From positions 1 through 64,000 of the forward strand of contig BOKV01000004.1 in NCBI GenBank assembly GCA_016861165.1: DNA of 64,000 nucleotides, read 5' to 3'. The position numbers and the translations under genes were made by a program. The stretch comes from Alphaproteobacteria bacterium. GTDB taxonomy: Bacteria > Pseudomonadota > Alphaproteobacteria > Rhizobiales > Rhizobiaceae. The notes under the pieces are model-generated. The model was not told the DNA's origin. It made no database searches and saw only the letters and a program-made list of their open reading frames with translations. This document shows, in pieces, positions 25,787 through 35,381 of this stretch; positions within the stretch are counted from its first letter, which is position 1; each line of letters begins with the position of its first letter.

Positions 25787-27181
25787 ATGGCCGGATCATT
25801 CGACTACGATCTGTTCGTCATCGGCGGCGGTTCGGGCGGCGTGCGCGCCGGCCGGGTGGCGGCCGGGCTCGGCCGGCGGGTCGCCATCGCCGAGCAGGAC
25901 CGATTCGGCGGCACCTGCGTCATCCGCGGCTGCGTGCCGAAGAAGCTGTTCGTCTACGCCTCGCAGTTCGCCGAACATTTCGAGGATGCGCGCGGTTTCG
26001 GCTGGTGGGTCGACGGCGCCCGCTTCGACTGGCCGACGCTGATCGCCAACAAGGACCGGGAAATCGCGCGGCTGGAAGGCCTCTACCGCAAGGGACTGGA
26101 AGCCAACGGCGCCGAAATTTTCGCGAGCCGGGCCGAACTGGTCGGGCCGCACGAGGTCCGCGTCGCCGGGCGGGATCGCACGGTCACCGCCGAGCGCATC
26201 CTCATTGCCACCGGCGGCCATCCCAACCGGATCGAGGGCCTGCCCGGGCACGAACTGTGCATCACGTCGAACGAAGCCTTCCACCTCGAGCGGCTGCCCG
26301 CCTCGCTGATCATCTACGGGGCCGGTTACATCGCCGTGGAATTCGCCGGCATCTTCGCCGGGCTCGGCGTGCCGGTGACGCTGGTCTATCGCGGCGACCA
26401 CATCCTGCGCGGCTTCGACCACGATCTGAGCGCCATCCTGCAGACGGCAATGCGGCGCAAAGGCATCTCGATCGTCCTCGGCCGGCATTTCGCCGAAATC
26501 ACCGCCACGCGAGACGGCGGCCGTCACGTGCTGCTCGACGACGGCAGCGCGATCGCCGCCGAGATGGTCATGCTCGCCACCGGCCGGCTGCCCAACACCG
26601 ACAGGCTTGGCCTGGAACAGGTCGGGGTGGCGACCGGGCACAAGGGCGAGATCAGGGTCGACCGCTATTCGCGCTCCAGCGTGCCCCACATCCTGGCGGT
26701 CGGCGACGTGACCGATCGGCTGGCGCTGACGCCGGTCGCCATCCACGAGGCGATGTGCGTCGTGGAGACCGAATTCAAGGACAATCCGACGCCGGTCGAC
26801 CACGAACTGGTGGCGACCGCCGTCTTCTCACAGCCGGAGATCGGCACGGTTGGTTTGCCGGAGCACGTGGCGGCGCTCGAATTTGAGACGGTCGATGTCT
26901 ACAAGGCCAGCTTCCGGCCGATGCGCCACACCCTGTCCGGCCGCGACGAGCAGATGATGGTCAAGATCGTCGTCGACGCGGCGAGCGGGCGGGTGCTCGG
27001 TGTCCACATCATCGGGCCGGACGCGGGCGAACTGGCGCAGGCGGTGGCGATCGCCGTCAAGATGGGCGCGACGAAGGCCGATTTCGACCGCACCATGGCG
27101 GTACATCCAACGGCGGCCGAGGAACTGGTGACGATGTACGAGCCCAGCTACCGGCTGGTGCGCGGCGAGCGTGTTGGCTGA
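25787..27181 (+). CDS. gor: Glutathione-disulfide reductase
   Basis: This 464-residue flavoenzyme reduces glutathione disulfide with NADPH. VIGGGSGGVRAG binds FAD, GGTCVIRGCVPKK contains the redox-active Cys44 and Cys49, GAGYIAVEFAGIFAGLG is the second dinucleotide site, and the C-terminal HPTAAEE carries the catalytic His-Glu pair. The motif GTCVIRGCVPKK is the plant/proteobacterial Gor type. Third gene of the rpiA-DUF2059-gor order. Confidence 0.96.
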   Translation: MAGSFDYDLFVIGGGSGGVRAGRVAAGLGRRVAIAEQDRFGGTCVIRGCVPKKLFVYASQFAEHFEDARGFGWWVDGARFDWPTLIANKDREIARLEGLYRKGLEANGAEIFASRAELVGPHEVRVAGRDRTVTAERILIATGGHPNRIEGLPGHELCITSNEAFHLERLPASLIIYGAGYIAVEFAGIFAGLGVPVTLVYRGDHILRGFDHDLSAILQTAMRRKGISIVLGRHFAEITATRDGGRHVLLDDGSAIAAEMVMLATGRLPNTDRLGLEQVGVATGHKGEIRVDRYSRSSVPHILAVGDVTDRLALTPVAIHEAMCVVETEFKDNPTPVDHELVATAVFSQPEIGTVGLPEHVAALEFETVDVYKASFRPMRHTLSGRDEQMMVKIVVDAASGRVLGVHIIGPDAGELAQAVAIAVKMGATKADFDRTMAVHPTAAEELVTMYEPSYRLVRGERVG

Positions 27182-27191
27182 GGCTCCGGCC

Positions 27192-28031
27192 TCAATATTG
27201 CGTCAGCCAGTCGGCGATCTGCGGCCACAGCGTCTCCTTGTGTTCCGGGCGGAAGAAGCCGAAATGGCCGACCGGACCGTGGGCGTCCTGCTCGGTGAAC
27301 CATTTGAGCTTGATGTCGGCATGCGAATACCACTCCATCAGCGCGCGGGTGCTTTCAAGCGTCGCCCACGGGTCATCGTGGAAGCCGACGGCGACCATGG
27401 CGATGCGCACCTCGGCGAAGCGGGCGGTCTCCGGCACGGTCGGGTCCGACATGAAATAGTCGGGCGAATTGCACCAGCGCCGCCACTGGTTGAAGGCACC
27501 GAACGGGATGCTCTCGCCCATGCCGGCCCAGGCCGGCAGATGGCCGAGCAGGGCGGCGAGCGGATAGCCGATGACGTTCATGGTGAACCACAGCTTGGTC
27601 GCTTCCCGGGTGTAGCCGAGATAGCCGGAGCCGGCCGCCAGCGTCATGTAGCGGCTGAAGCGGTCGGCGACGCCCGACAGGCCGAGCGCCTGCCCGCCGA
27701 AGGAATGGCCGAGGCCGGCGAGCGGCGTGTCCGGGTAGCGCCGGCGCAGTTCGCGCGCCGCCGCCGGCAAGTCCTTGACCGCCCAGTCGGCCATGCGCAG
27801 CCGGCGCTTGCCCTTCGGCCGGCCGGTCATGCCGCGGTAGTCATAGGTCATCACCGCGCGGGCGCCATTGTCGGCCAGGTACTGGGCAAAGTGCCGGTAG
27901 AAGCGGCGCGGGGTGGCGGTCGCCGACGAGATCAGCACCACCGGGCCTTCGCCGATGCGGCCGGAATTGCTCTCGAACAGGCTGGCCGGCAGGTCATGGC
28001 CGTCTTCGGTGGCGAACTGGATTTCTTCCAT
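27192..28031 (-). CDS. Alpha/beta-fold hydrolase
   Basis: This 279-residue cytoplasmic hydrolase has the nucleophile elbow GLGHSFGGQALG (Ser around residue 112), an oxyanion region VVLISSATATPRRFYRHFA, and a C-terminal histidine in GPVGHFGFFRP. Its N-terminal EDGHDLPASLFE and MTYDYRGMTGRP resemble the COG4757-like predicted hydrolases. Substrate unknown. Single gene, convergent with gor. Confidence 0.87.
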   Translation of the reverse strand: MEEIQFATEDGHDLPASLFESNSGRIGEGPVVLISSATATPRRFYRHFAQYLADNGARAVMTYDYRGMTGRPKGKRRLRMADWAVKDLPAAARELRRRYPDTPLAGLGHSFGGQALGLSGVADRFSRYMTLAAGSGYLGYTREATKLWFTMNVIGYPLAALLGHLPAWAGMGESIPFGAFNQWRRWCNSPDYFMSDPTVPETARFAEVRIAMVAVGFHDDPWATLESTRALMEWYSHADIKLKWFTEQDAHGPVGHFGFFRPEHKETLWPQIADWLTQY

Positions 28032-28138
28032 GGCGGGCGGCGGGATGTCATTCTTGCGCCGAGGGGTGGACCGGCCGGCGCGACAGGTTCACGGCTGGTT
28101 GTGTGCCCGGGATATTACGCAAGGCGGCTCCGATTGCC

Positions 28139-28744
28139 ATGAAAAACGGTCTTGTCGGCTATTTCGGCTATGGCTCGCTGGTCAACCGCCAGACGCTGCG
28201 CACCGATTTCGTGGCGGCGCGGCCGGCGCGGCTCGCCGGCTTCCGGCGCTACTGGCAGAGCCGGGGCCGCGACATCGAGCCGGCGGCAGGCGACGACATC
28301 GCGTTGTTGTCGGTGGCGCCCGATCCCGGCGCGTCGATCCTCGGCATGCTGGTCGTCGACCGTGCCGGCAACCTCGCCAGTGTCGATGAGCGCGAGGCAC
28401 GCTACGACCGTCTGCGCATCGATCGCGCGCAGATCGAGGTGCTGGCGCCCGACGGGGTGGACGGGGCGGCGCTGCCCGACGAGCTCTACCTCTATGTCGG
28501 GCGCGGCAGGCCGGACGACGGCGCCTGCCTGCTGCAGAGTTATCTCGATGCGGTGATGGCGGGCTTCCTCGCCGAGTTCGGCGAGGCGGGCGTCCATCAT
28601 TTCCTGGCGACCACCAGTGGCTTCGCGCGCACCGTTATCGCCGACCGGGCCAGCCCGCGCTATCCGCGCGCGGTGCGGCTCGACCCGGCGACGGCGCGGC
28701 GCTTCGACCAGTGGCTGGAGGCGGCCGGCGCCCGGTTCGGCTGA
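28139..28744 (+). CDS. Gamma-glutamylcyclotransferase-family protein
   Basis: This 201-residue protein has the cyclotransferase-fold signature [12 protein letters not shown] (residues 9-20), then [10 protein letters not shown] and the conserved DEREARYDR with the acidic catalytic Glu candidate. Family members cleave gamma-glutamyl peptides to pyroglutamate (glutathione breakdown). I use the ATG at 28139; an in-frame GTG lies 36 bases upstream. Proximity to gor is suggestive of glutathione turnover but they are not co-transcribed. Confidence 0.85.
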   Translation: MKNGLVGYFGYGSLVNRQTLRTDFVAARPARLAGFRRYWQSRGRDIEPAAGDDIALLSVAPDPGASILGMLVVDRAGNLASVDEREARYDRLRIDRAQIEVLAPDGVDGAALPDELYLYVGRGRPDDGACLLQSYLDAVMAGFLAEFGEAGVHHFLATTSGFARTVIADRASPRYPRAVRLDPATARRFDQWLEAAGARFG

Positions 28745-28872
28745 CAGGAACGCAGGTAACGCCCCCTCACGCCGATATTTGCCGTGACGGGGCGGACCGA
28801 CGCCGCTATAACGCCGCGTCCCGGGAAGTGCTATTCTCGGGCTGCACGATGATGAGCGGACGAGCAAGCGAC

Positions 28873-30255
28873 ATGCCAGCCAAATGGACTCCCGATTCCT
28901 GGCGCGCCAGGCCGATCCAGCAGGTTCCCGACTATCCGGACGCCGAGGCGCTCAAGGCCGTCGAGGCGCGTCTTGCCAGCTTTCCGCCGCTGGTCTTTGC
29001 CGGCGAGGCGCGGGCGCTGAAGAAGGGGCTGGCCAATGTATCCGAGGGCAGGGCCTTCCTGCTGCAGGGCGGCGACTGTGCCGAGAGCTTCGCCGAGCAC
29101 GGCGCCGACGGCATCCGCGACTTCTTCCGCGTCTTCCTGCAGATGTCGGTGGTGCTGACCTTCGCGGCCGCCAAGCCGATCATCAAGGTCGGGCGCATCG
29201 CCGGCCAGTTCGCCAAACCGCGCTCGTCGCCGTCCGAGACGATCGACGGCGTCACGCTGCCCAGCTATCGCGGCGATATCATCAACGGCATCGAGTTCAC
29301 CGAGGCCTCGCGCACGCCCGATCCCGAGCGCCAGATCATGGCCTATCGCCAGTCGGCGGCCACGCTCAACCTGCTGCGTGCCTTCGCCCAGGGCGGCTAC
29401 GCCAACCTCGAGCACGTGCACCAGTGGATGCTCGGCTTCGTCGATGATTCGCCGCAGTCGGAGCGCTATCGCAAGCTCGCCGACCGCATCACGGAGGCGC
29501 TGCGCTTCATGAAGGCGATCGGCTTCTCGGCCGACGAATATCAGCGCCTGCGCGAGACCGAGTTCTACACCAGCCACGAGGCGCTGCTGCTCGGTTTCGA
29601 ACAGGCGATGACCCGCGTCGATTCGACCTCCGGCGATTACTATTCGACGTCGGGCCACATGATCTGGATCGGCGACCGCACCCGTCAGCCCGACCACGCC
29701 CATGTCGAGTACTGCCGTGGGGTCAAGAACCCGATCGGGATAAAGTGCGGGCCGTCGATCACGCCGGCCGAGCTGATCCGGCTCATCGACATCCTCAACC
29801 CGGACAACGAGGCCGGCCGCCTCACCCTGATCTGCCGTTTCGGCGCCGGCAAGGTCGGCGACCACCTGCCGAAGCTGATCCGCGCCGTCGAGCGCGAGGG
29901 GCGCAAGGTGGTGTGGTCGTGCGACCCGATGCATGGCAACACGATCGTCTCGACCACCGGCTACAAGACGCGTCCGTTCGAGCGCGTGCTGGCCGAGGTC
30001 GAGCAATTCTTCGAGGTGCATGCCGCCGAAGGCACCTATCCGGGCGGCGTCCATTTCGAAATGACCGGCAACGACGTGACCGAATGCACCGGTGGCGCGC
30101 GTGCCGTCAGCGAGGAGGACCTCAAGGACCGCTACCATACCCATTGCGATCCGCGCCTCAACGCCAGCCAGTCGCTTGAGCTGGCCTTCCTCCTTGCCGA
30201 GCTGCTGCAGCAGGACCGCGCGGGCGCGGCGCGCAAGGTCGCTTCGATGGCGTGA
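28873..30255 (+). CDS. Type II 3-deoxy-7-phosphoheptulonate (DAHP) synthase
   Basis: This 460-residue plant/mycobacterial-type (class II) DAHP synthase condenses phosphoenolpyruvate and erythrose 4-phosphate, the first step of the shikimate pathway. [10 protein letters not shown] starts the conserved region, [14 protein letters not shown] carries the metal-binding Cys, and KCGPSI, DPMHGNT and [14 protein letters not shown] are active-site segments. The start at 28873 gives the usual family length; two ATGs at 28849 and 28852 are alternatives. Confidence 0.95.
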   Translation: MPAKWTPDSWRARPIQQVPDYPDAEALKAVEARLASFPPLVFAGEARALKKGLANVSEGRAFLLQGGDCAESFAEHGADGIRDFFRVFLQMSVVLTFAAAKPIIKVGRIAGQFAKPRSSPSETIDGVTLPSYRGDIINGIEFTEASRTPDPERQIMAYRQSAATLNLLRAFAQGGYANLEHVHQWMLGFVDDSPQSERYRKLADRITEALRFMKAIGFSADEYQRLRETEFYTSHEALLLGFEQAMTRVDSTSGDYYSTSGHMIWIGDRTRQPDHAHVEYCRGVKNPIGIKCGPSITPAELIRLIDILNPDNEAGRLTLICRFGAGKVGDHLPKLIRAVEREGRKVVWSCDPMHGNTIVSTTGYKTRPFERVLAEVEQFFEVHAAEGTYPGGVHFEMTGNDVTECTGGARAVSEEDLKDRYHTHCDPRLNASQSLELAFLLAELLQQDRAGAARKVASMA

Positions 30256-30333
30256 CCGCGAGGTGATGCCGCGTCATGATGCATGGCGGGGCCGGGTGGC
30301 CCGGCCACGGCGCGCGGTGAGGACCGGCTGACC

Positions 30334-30720
30334 ATGACCCATCGCGGATCGTGTCTTTGCGGAGCCGTCTCGTTCACGGTCGGCGCGCCGCTGCGCGCCA
30401 TCATCGCCTGCCACTGCCACCAGTGCCGCAAGCAGAGCGGCCACTATTATGCCGCCACCGAGGCGCCGGCCGACGCGGTCGCCATCACCGGCGAAAACGA
30501 CCTGAAATGGTACCGCTCGTCGCAGGGCGCCCGGCGCGGCTTCTGTGCCAATTGCGGCTCGGCGCTGTTCTGGCGCCAGGACGGCAGCGATCGCATCTCG
30601 ATTCTGGCCGGCAGCCTCGACGGCCCGACCGGGCTGAGCATCGAGCGTCACATCTACTGCGCCGACAAGGGCGACTACTATGAGATAACCGACGGTCTGC
30701 CGCAGTCAGCCGGATGGTGA
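30334..30720 (+). CDS. GFA-family zinc protein
   Basis: This 128-residue GFA/CENP-V-fold protein has zinc-binding cysteine sets CLCGAVSF (residues 7-14), CHCHQCRKQSG and CANCGSALFW. It is shorter than and distinct from the GFA protein at 20308-20781. Enzymatic role not established for this subgroup. Single gene between DAHP synthase and the dioxygenase-like gene. Confidence 0.88.
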   Translation: MTHRGSCLCGAVSFTVGAPLRAIIACHCHQCRKQSGHYYAATEAPADAVAITGENDLKWYRSSQGARRGFCANCGSALFWRQDGSDRISILAGSLDGPTGLSIERHIYCADKGDYYEITDGLPQSAGW

Positions 30721-30800
30721 ACGCTGCGTCGCCGCGCCGCGGTCTGGCGCTGCCGGGCCGCAGCCCTATATCACGGGCGCACCGAACGGGAGCGCACACC

Positions 30801-31601
30801 ATGACCGATCGCATGCCGGCATTGTTCATCTCGCATGGCGGACCCAACATCGTGCTGGAATCGTCGCAGGCGCGCGACTACCTGGCCTCGCTGCCCGGGC
30901 GCATCGGCCGGCCGAAGGCGATCGTCATCGCCTCGGCCCATTTCGAGACCGACGGGGCCGTCGTCGTCACCGATCCGGCGCCGGGCATGATCTACGATTT
31001 CGGCGGCTTCGCCCCGGAGCTCTACGAGATGGTCTATCCGGCGCCGGGCGAGCCGGAGTTGGCGATGCGGGTGGCCCGCATGATCGCCGATGCCGGCATC
31101 GACACGCGCGTGGCGCCGAAGCGCGGCTACGACCACGGCACCTGGACGGCGATGAAGCTCGCCTTCCCGCAGGCCGACGTCCCGATCGTCCAGGTCTCGA
31201 TCGACCCGAATCGCGACGCCGCCTATCATCACGCGCTCGGCCGCGCCCTGGCGCCGCTGCGCGAGGAGGGTATTCTGATCGTCGGCTCCGGTCACATCAC
31301 CCACAATCTGCGCGCCGTATTCGGCGCCATGCGCGGCGGAATGGCGTCCGACCCGTCGATGGCGGCCAAGGTCGGCGCCTTTGTCGATTGGTTCGCCGAG
31401 GCGCTGGCGGCCGGCGACACCGACCGCATCCTGCGCTGGCGCGAACTCGCCCCGCACGTCGCCGACAACCACCCGACCGACGAGCACCTGATGCCGCTGT
31501 TCTTCGCCCATGGCGCCGGCGGGCAGGGCACCCGGCCCGAGCATGCCCACGCTTCGCGTCAGTTCGGCTTTTTCGCCTTCGATTCGTGGATGTTCCACTG
31601 A
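30801..31601 (+). CDS. DODA-type (class III) extradiol ring-opening dioxygenase-like protein
   Basis: This 266-residue protein matches the LigB/DODA family: PALFISHGGPN (His12), IVIASAHFET (His47) and GSGHITHNL supply the metal-binding and catalytic histidines. Plant DOPA 4,5-dioxygenase and E. coli YgiD are relatives; the bacterial substrate is usually unknown, probably a catechol. Start at ATG 30801. It ends in front of a convergent lipoprotein gene with a hairpin between them. Confidence 0.9.
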   Translation: MTDRMPALFISHGGPNIVLESSQARDYLASLPGRIGRPKAIVIASAHFETDGAVVVTDPAPGMIYDFGGFAPELYEMVYPAPGEPELAMRVARMIADAGIDTRVAPKRGYDHGTWTAMKLAFPQADVPIVQVSIDPNRDAAYHHALGRALAPLREEGILIVGSGHITHNLRAVFGAMRGGMASDPSMAAKVGAFVDWFAEALAAGDTDRILRWRELAPHVADNHPTDEHLMPLFFAHGAGGQGTRPEHAHASRQFGFFAFDSWMFH

Positions 31602-31609
31602 CACGCGCT

Positions 31610-31637
31610 TCCCGCCGTCGGGTCCTGCCCGGCGGGA
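31610..31637. terminator. Possible bidirectional terminator
   Basis: TCCCGCCG (31610-31617) pairs with CGGCGGGA (31630-31637) between the convergent dioxygenase-like and lipoprotein genes. The loop is 12 bases and there is no long T run, so efficiency is uncertain. Confidence 0.45.
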
Positions 31638-31661
31638 GCAAACGTTTGCGACGGCGGGTTG

Positions 31662-32711
31662 TCAGTTGGCTGCGGCCAGCTTCAGTTCGTCTGCGGTGCG
31701 GGCGACGCGGCGACCTTCGTTGCGGTCCATCATCTCGTAGAAGTACTGCAGCGACGGCGTGTAGATGTTCTGCGGCGGCAGGATGCCGACCGACTTGGCC
31801 ACGTCGGACATGAAGTGGTTGCAGTTATAGGCGAACAGCGCATAGGTCGGCTTCTTCTCGCGCTGGCGCTCGATCTCGATGAGAAGCTGCTCGAACTGGC
31901 TCGCCGACAGCGACACGCGATAGGCTGCGATCGGCCGCAGCACGCAGTCGTCGCCATAGGGCTTCTGGACGCCGGGCATCGGCACCGCGGCGGCAACGGC
32001 GGCGCCGCCATAGCCGCCGACGGGCGCCAGCATCACCAGCTTCTCGTCGAGCGGGTTGCCGTCCGGGCCGATGCGGCCATAGGCGATGTAGACATGGCCG
32101 ACGGGCAGCGGCGGCGTGTGGCGCAGCCGCATCTCCATGTAATAGGGATGGCCCGGGATGATCCGCTTGGCGTTGATCATTGTCGGCTTCGGACCCCAGC
32201 CGCCCTCGCACTGGCCATGGTCGATGCTGGCATACAGCGCCGGGATGCGCGCCTGCGCGGCGGCCTCTGCCGGGTCGAACGCGGCGGCGCGGTCATCGTC
32301 GGGGGCTGCCAGCGCCGCCTGCACGGGCGGCGGCGCCGCCAGTTCGAGGCGCGCGGCCGAAGCGGCCGGGCTCATCAGCGACAATTGCCGCTGGGCCGGA
32401 CGCTCGTCCTCGCGCGGGGCAAGCGCGCTGATCTCGGTGATCTCGGTCTCGTCGGCCGCGCCGGCGAGCAGGCGGTCGTTCGGCGTGTCGGACGTTTCAG
32501 GTGCCACCTCCGGGGCCGCCACGTCGAGCGCAATCGCCCGCATCGGGTCGTCGGCCGGCTTGACGCTGCCCGTGGTCTCGGCGAGGGAATTGGCAAAGGT
32601 CGAAGCGCCGCTCGACATGCAGCCGGAAAGCGGCAAGGCAAGGAGGGCGGCCAAGACCACCCACGGCTTCCAGGCGCCCGACGCCGCAGCGCCGCTATCG
32701 GAACCATTCAT
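31662..32711 (-). CDS. Lipoprotein with probable permuted papain-like fold
   Basis: This 349-residue protein has a lipoprotein signal (LPLSGC, lipidated Cys31), a low-complexity Ala/Pro/Asp-rich linker to about residue 150, and a globular C-terminal domain. That domain has GHVYIAYG (His206) followed about 90 residues later by YNCNHF (Cys297). His before Cys, with Cys at a helix start, is the order seen in circularly permuted NlpC/P60, LRAT and DUF4105-like papain folds. It may be a peptidase, amidase or acyltransferase at the periplasmic face. This is a fold inference from two motifs; no substrate is known. Divergent from the OmpA-family gene across 368 bases. Confidence 0.72.
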   Translation of the reverse strand: MNGSDSGAAASGAWKPWVVLAALLALPLSGCMSSGASTFANSLAETTGSVKPADDPMRAIALDVAAPEVAPETSDTPNDRLLAGAADETEITEISALAPREDERPAQRQLSLMSPAASAARLELAAPPPVQAALAAPDDDRAAAFDPAEAAAQARIPALYASIDHGQCEGGWGPKPTMINAKRIIPGHPYYMEMRLRHTPPLPVGHVYIAYGRIGPDGNPLDEKLVMLAPVGGYGGAAVAAAVPMPGVQKPYGDDCVLRPIAAYRVSLSASQFEQLLIEIERQREKKPTYALFAYNCNHFMSDVAKSVGILPPQNIYTPSLQYFYEMMDRNEGRRVARTADELKLAAAN

Positions 32712-33079
32712 TTCGTTTCACCGGCACTCTTGAACCAATCCGATGCCCCATTAGGAGCAACGAGGCGTTAACATTGAGACAACAATGCCACGCTTCGGAC
32801 TGCCGTGAACTTCTTTCGGAATCACCCATTTTCCGATCCGGCCCAGCATAGCCCAACTGCGCCGGAAGGGAAGCCTTGACGGCAAATTGAGGCAGCAGCA
32901 TGTCGGGCCGGCCCGTTGCGCGCCGGAGCCAGGCCATCGCCCCGGTCGCCGGGGGCGTTCAAGGGGGCGTTCAGGCCGCGTTCAGCCGCGATCGGCTAGC
33001 CCCATTTCCGCTGCATAGGCCGGCTAGGTCAGGCAGCGAATCGATCCGGGACAAGAAACCGTGGAGCGCCGAACCCCCG
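32712..33079. other. Divergent intergenic region
   Basis: This 368-base gap lies between two divergent envelope genes, so it should hold both promoters. I see GGCGTTCA-type short repeats near 32950-32985 and an AT-richer patch near 32760-32790, but no gene or operator I can name. Confidence 0.4.
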
Positions 33080-34684
33080 ATGAAGATGCTGCACCTGCTG
33101 ACCCTGTCGGCCGCCACGCTGGCGGCCGCCGCTTCGCCCGCCATGACCGCCGACTCCAGGCACGCGCCGCGCCCGCTCCTGCTGGCCCAGAACATGCCGT
33201 TTGACCTGCGCCCGTCGGAGCAGCTCTCCGTGCCGGAACTGCGCCAGCGCGTCCAACTGCTGCGCCAGCTTGCCGAATCGGGACAGCAGGTCATCGGACT
33301 GCCCGCTTCGATCATGCTGCAGGCCGACCTGGCCGAATTGCAGCGGCGCGGCGCGAGCGAGACGGCGCCGGTGCGCCGGCCGCTGTCGGAGATCCCGCAG
33401 CCGGCGCCGGGCCAGCCCCAGGCTTCCGACCCGCGGGTGACACAGCCCCAGCCGCTGCAGCCTTCCGATCCCCGGGTGGTGCGGCCGCAGCCGCTGCAGC
33501 CGGCCCAGCCTTCCGACCCGCGTGTCGTGCAGCCGCCGCAGCGGCGCCAGCCGCCGCAGGCGTCCGACCCTCGCGTCACCCCGCCGCAGCAGCCGCGGCC
33601 GCTGCCGCCGACACCGCCCGCCGACACGGCCGACCTGCCCGACCTGCCCGATCGCCGCGCGGCGAGCCTGCTGACCGATGCCGAACTGCGCCGGCGCATC
33701 CGGGTCATCAACGAGTTCCTGAAAACGGCGCCCGAGCAGCGCCGCCACCAGGGCCTGCGCGCCATCATGGAGGCTGACAGGGCCGAACTGAAGCTGCGCA
33801 TCGCGGCGACGACCGGTGTGGACGTCGAGGACGCCGACCGCGAGGCGCGCGCCATCCTGCGCGAACGGCGGCCGCCCGAGGGGCTGAGCGACAAGCAGTT
33901 GCGCGAACGCATCCGCGTGACGCGCGGCGTGCTCGCGATGGAGGGGCTCGATCGCGGCCTCGAACAGCAGTTGCGCCAGCTGCTCGCCGGCGACCGCGAG
34001 GAAATCCGCCTGCGTGTTGCCGAAGACGAACCCGTGCGCCGCCCCGAGCGGCCGCGGCGCGAGGCCGATGGCGACGATCTGCGCCGCGACCTGCTGCGGG
34101 CGCGCGAGGAACGCCGCCGCCGGCTCGAGGATCCGTCCTACCGCATCAGGATACCGCGCGAGGCGGTCGTCGGGCAGCCGCTGCCGACCATCCCGCTGGC
34201 CGAGGCCTATGAGGAGGACCTGCAGCGCCAGCTCTCGGCGCCGCCGCGCCGCCACATCGACCGGCGCTACACGATCGAGGAATACCGGGCCCTCCCGTCG
34301 CTGCGCACGGTCATGCCGGGCATCGAGGTCGACACCGTCAAGTTCGGCTTCAACGAGGACTTCCTGCGCGTCGACGAGGTCATCAAGCTCGACCGCATCG
34401 GCGCGATCATGGAGCGCATCATTGCCGGCAATCCGGACGAGGTGTTCCTGATCGAGGGCCACACCGACCTGGTCGGCAGCGACGCCTACAACCAGGCGCT
34501 GTCCTATCGGCGGGCGGCGGCGGTGCGCGACGCGCTCGCCGAATACTACTACATCCCGCGCCGCAACCTGGAGATCGTCGGCTATGGCGAGCAGTTCCCG
34601 CGCATCCCGACCGAGTTCGAGGAGCCGGAGAACCGCCGGGTGACCGTGCGCCGCATCACGCCGATCCTCTACGGCTCGCGCTAG
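33080..34684 (+). CDS. OmpA-family peptidoglycan-binding protein with proline-rich repeats
   Basis: This 534-residue exported protein has a signal peptide (about residues 1-24), a helical segment, a Pro/Gln-rich spacer (about 108-180) with four copies of SDPRV, a long charged helical region with repeated DAELRRRIRV / DKQLRERIRV motifs, and a C-terminal OmpA-like domain. In the last, FLIEGHTDLVGSDAYN and LSYRRAAAVRDAL hold the Asp and Arg that bind diaminopimelate of peptidoglycan. There is no outer-membrane barrel, so it probably links peptidoglycan to another envelope part. The ATG at 33080 gives the signal peptide. A terminator follows 23 bases after the stop. Confidence 0.88.
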   Translation: MKMLHLLTLSAATLAAAASPAMTADSRHAPRPLLLAQNMPFDLRPSEQLSVPELRQRVQLLRQLAESGQQVIGLPASIMLQADLAELQRRGASETAPVRRPLSEIPQPAPGQPQASDPRVTQPQPLQPSDPRVVRPQPLQPAQPSDPRVVQPPQRRQPPQASDPRVTPPQQPRPLPPTPPADTADLPDLPDRRAASLLTDAELRRRIRVINEFLKTAPEQRRHQGLRAIMEADRAELKLRIAATTGVDVEDADREARAILRERRPPEGLSDKQLRERIRVTRGVLAMEGLDRGLEQQLRQLLAGDREEIRLRVAEDEPVRRPERPRREADGDDLRRDLLRAREERRRRLEDPSYRIRIPREAVVGQPLPTIPLAEAYEEDLQRQLSAPPRRHIDRRYTIEEYRALPSLRTVMPGIEVDTVKFGFNEDFLRVDEVIKLDRIGAIMERIIAGNPDEVFLIEGHTDLVGSDAYNQALSYRRAAAVRDALAEYYYIPRRNLEIVGYGEQFPRIPTEFEEPENRRVTVRRITPILYGSR

Positions 34685-34706
34685 ACATCTGGCCGCAGGC
34701 AACGGA

Positions 34707-34736
34707 AAGCCCCGGTGGAACGACCCGCCGGGGCTT
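34707..34736. terminator. Terminator between the OmpA-family gene and grxD
   Basis: AAGCCCCGG (34707-34715) pairs with CCGGGGCTT (34728-34736) around a 12-base loop, just after the OmpA-family stop codon. A/T at the stem base makes it a plausible terminator in both directions between convergent genes. Confidence 0.7.
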
Positions 34737-34809
34737 CATCGTTCGAAGGCTCATTGGTCCGGCGGATGCCCGGAACCGACCCGAGCATGCCGACGGAAGG
34801 CGAGCGGCT

Positions 34810-35151
34810 TCAGGCCTCGGCGTGGCCGCGCACGACAACGCCCTTCTCGGTCAGGTGCTGCTGCAGCTCACCGGCCTGGAACATTTCGCGCACGATGTCG
34901 CAGCCGCCGACGAATTCGCCGCGCACATAGAGTTGCGGGATGGTCGGCCACTGCGAATAGTCCTTGATGCCCTGGCGCAGCTCGTCGTCGGCCAGAACGT
35001 TGACGCCCTTGTAGTCGACGCCGAGATAGTTGAGGATCTGGACGACCTGGCCGGAGAACCCGCATTGCGGGAAGTCGGGCGTGCCCTTCATGAACAGGAC
35101 GACGGGGTTGGATTTCACTTCGTTGTCGATGAAGTCGTGAATGGCGGTCAT
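34810..35151 (-). CDS. grxD: Monothiol glutaredoxin (Grx4 type)
   Basis: This 113-residue monothiol glutaredoxin has the CGFS active site (Cys30), preceded by [13 protein letters not shown] and followed by WPTIPQLYV and GGCDIV for glutathione binding. Grx4 proteins bind a [2Fe-2S] cluster with glutathione and pair with BolA to deliver or sense Fe-S clusters. The bolA gene is two positions upstream, which supports this. Start at ATG 35151 with GCAGGAG upstream. Confidence 0.96.
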   Translation of the reverse strand: MTAIHDFIDNEVKSNPVVLFMKGTPDFPQCGFSGQVVQILNYLGVDYKGVNVLADDELRQGIKDYSQWPTIPQLYVRGEFVGGCDIVREMFQAGELQQHLTEKGVVVRGHAEA

Positions 35152-35240
35152 CGGGCTCTCCTGCAAGGTTCCGGGGTCAAGTGCCGGACGCGGCATCTGC
35201 CGCACAGATATCGCCTAGGCGGCCGCTTTCCAAGGGGTTT

Positions 35241-35381
35241 TCAGTAGACCAGCCAGGCGATCGCCAGCGCCCACAGGCAGGCCATCGCCACCGTCAGGCG
35301 AAAAAAGGCGTCCTTCCACAGCGGGCGCGAGAAGACCGGCGGCAGCTGCTCCATGCCGGACGGCCGGCGCCCGCGCCTCAT
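35241..35381 (-). CDS. 46-residue single-pass membrane protein between bolA and grxD
   Basis: A short open frame starts at ATG 35381, overlapping the bolA stop by 4 bases (ATGA), and ends at TGA 35243-35241, 89 bases before grxD. The product has an Arg-rich N-terminus, then one hydrophobic helix (about residues 27-46, TVAMACLWALAIAWLVY at the end). A second ATG at codon 10 is an alternative start. Overlap with bolA, the membrane helix and position in a conserved bolA-grxD pair argue that it is real. Function unknown; a membrane link for the BolA-Grx system is only a guess. Confidence 0.6.
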   Translation of the reverse strand: MRRGRRPSGMEQLPPVFSRPLWKDAFFRLTVAMACLWALAIAWLVY

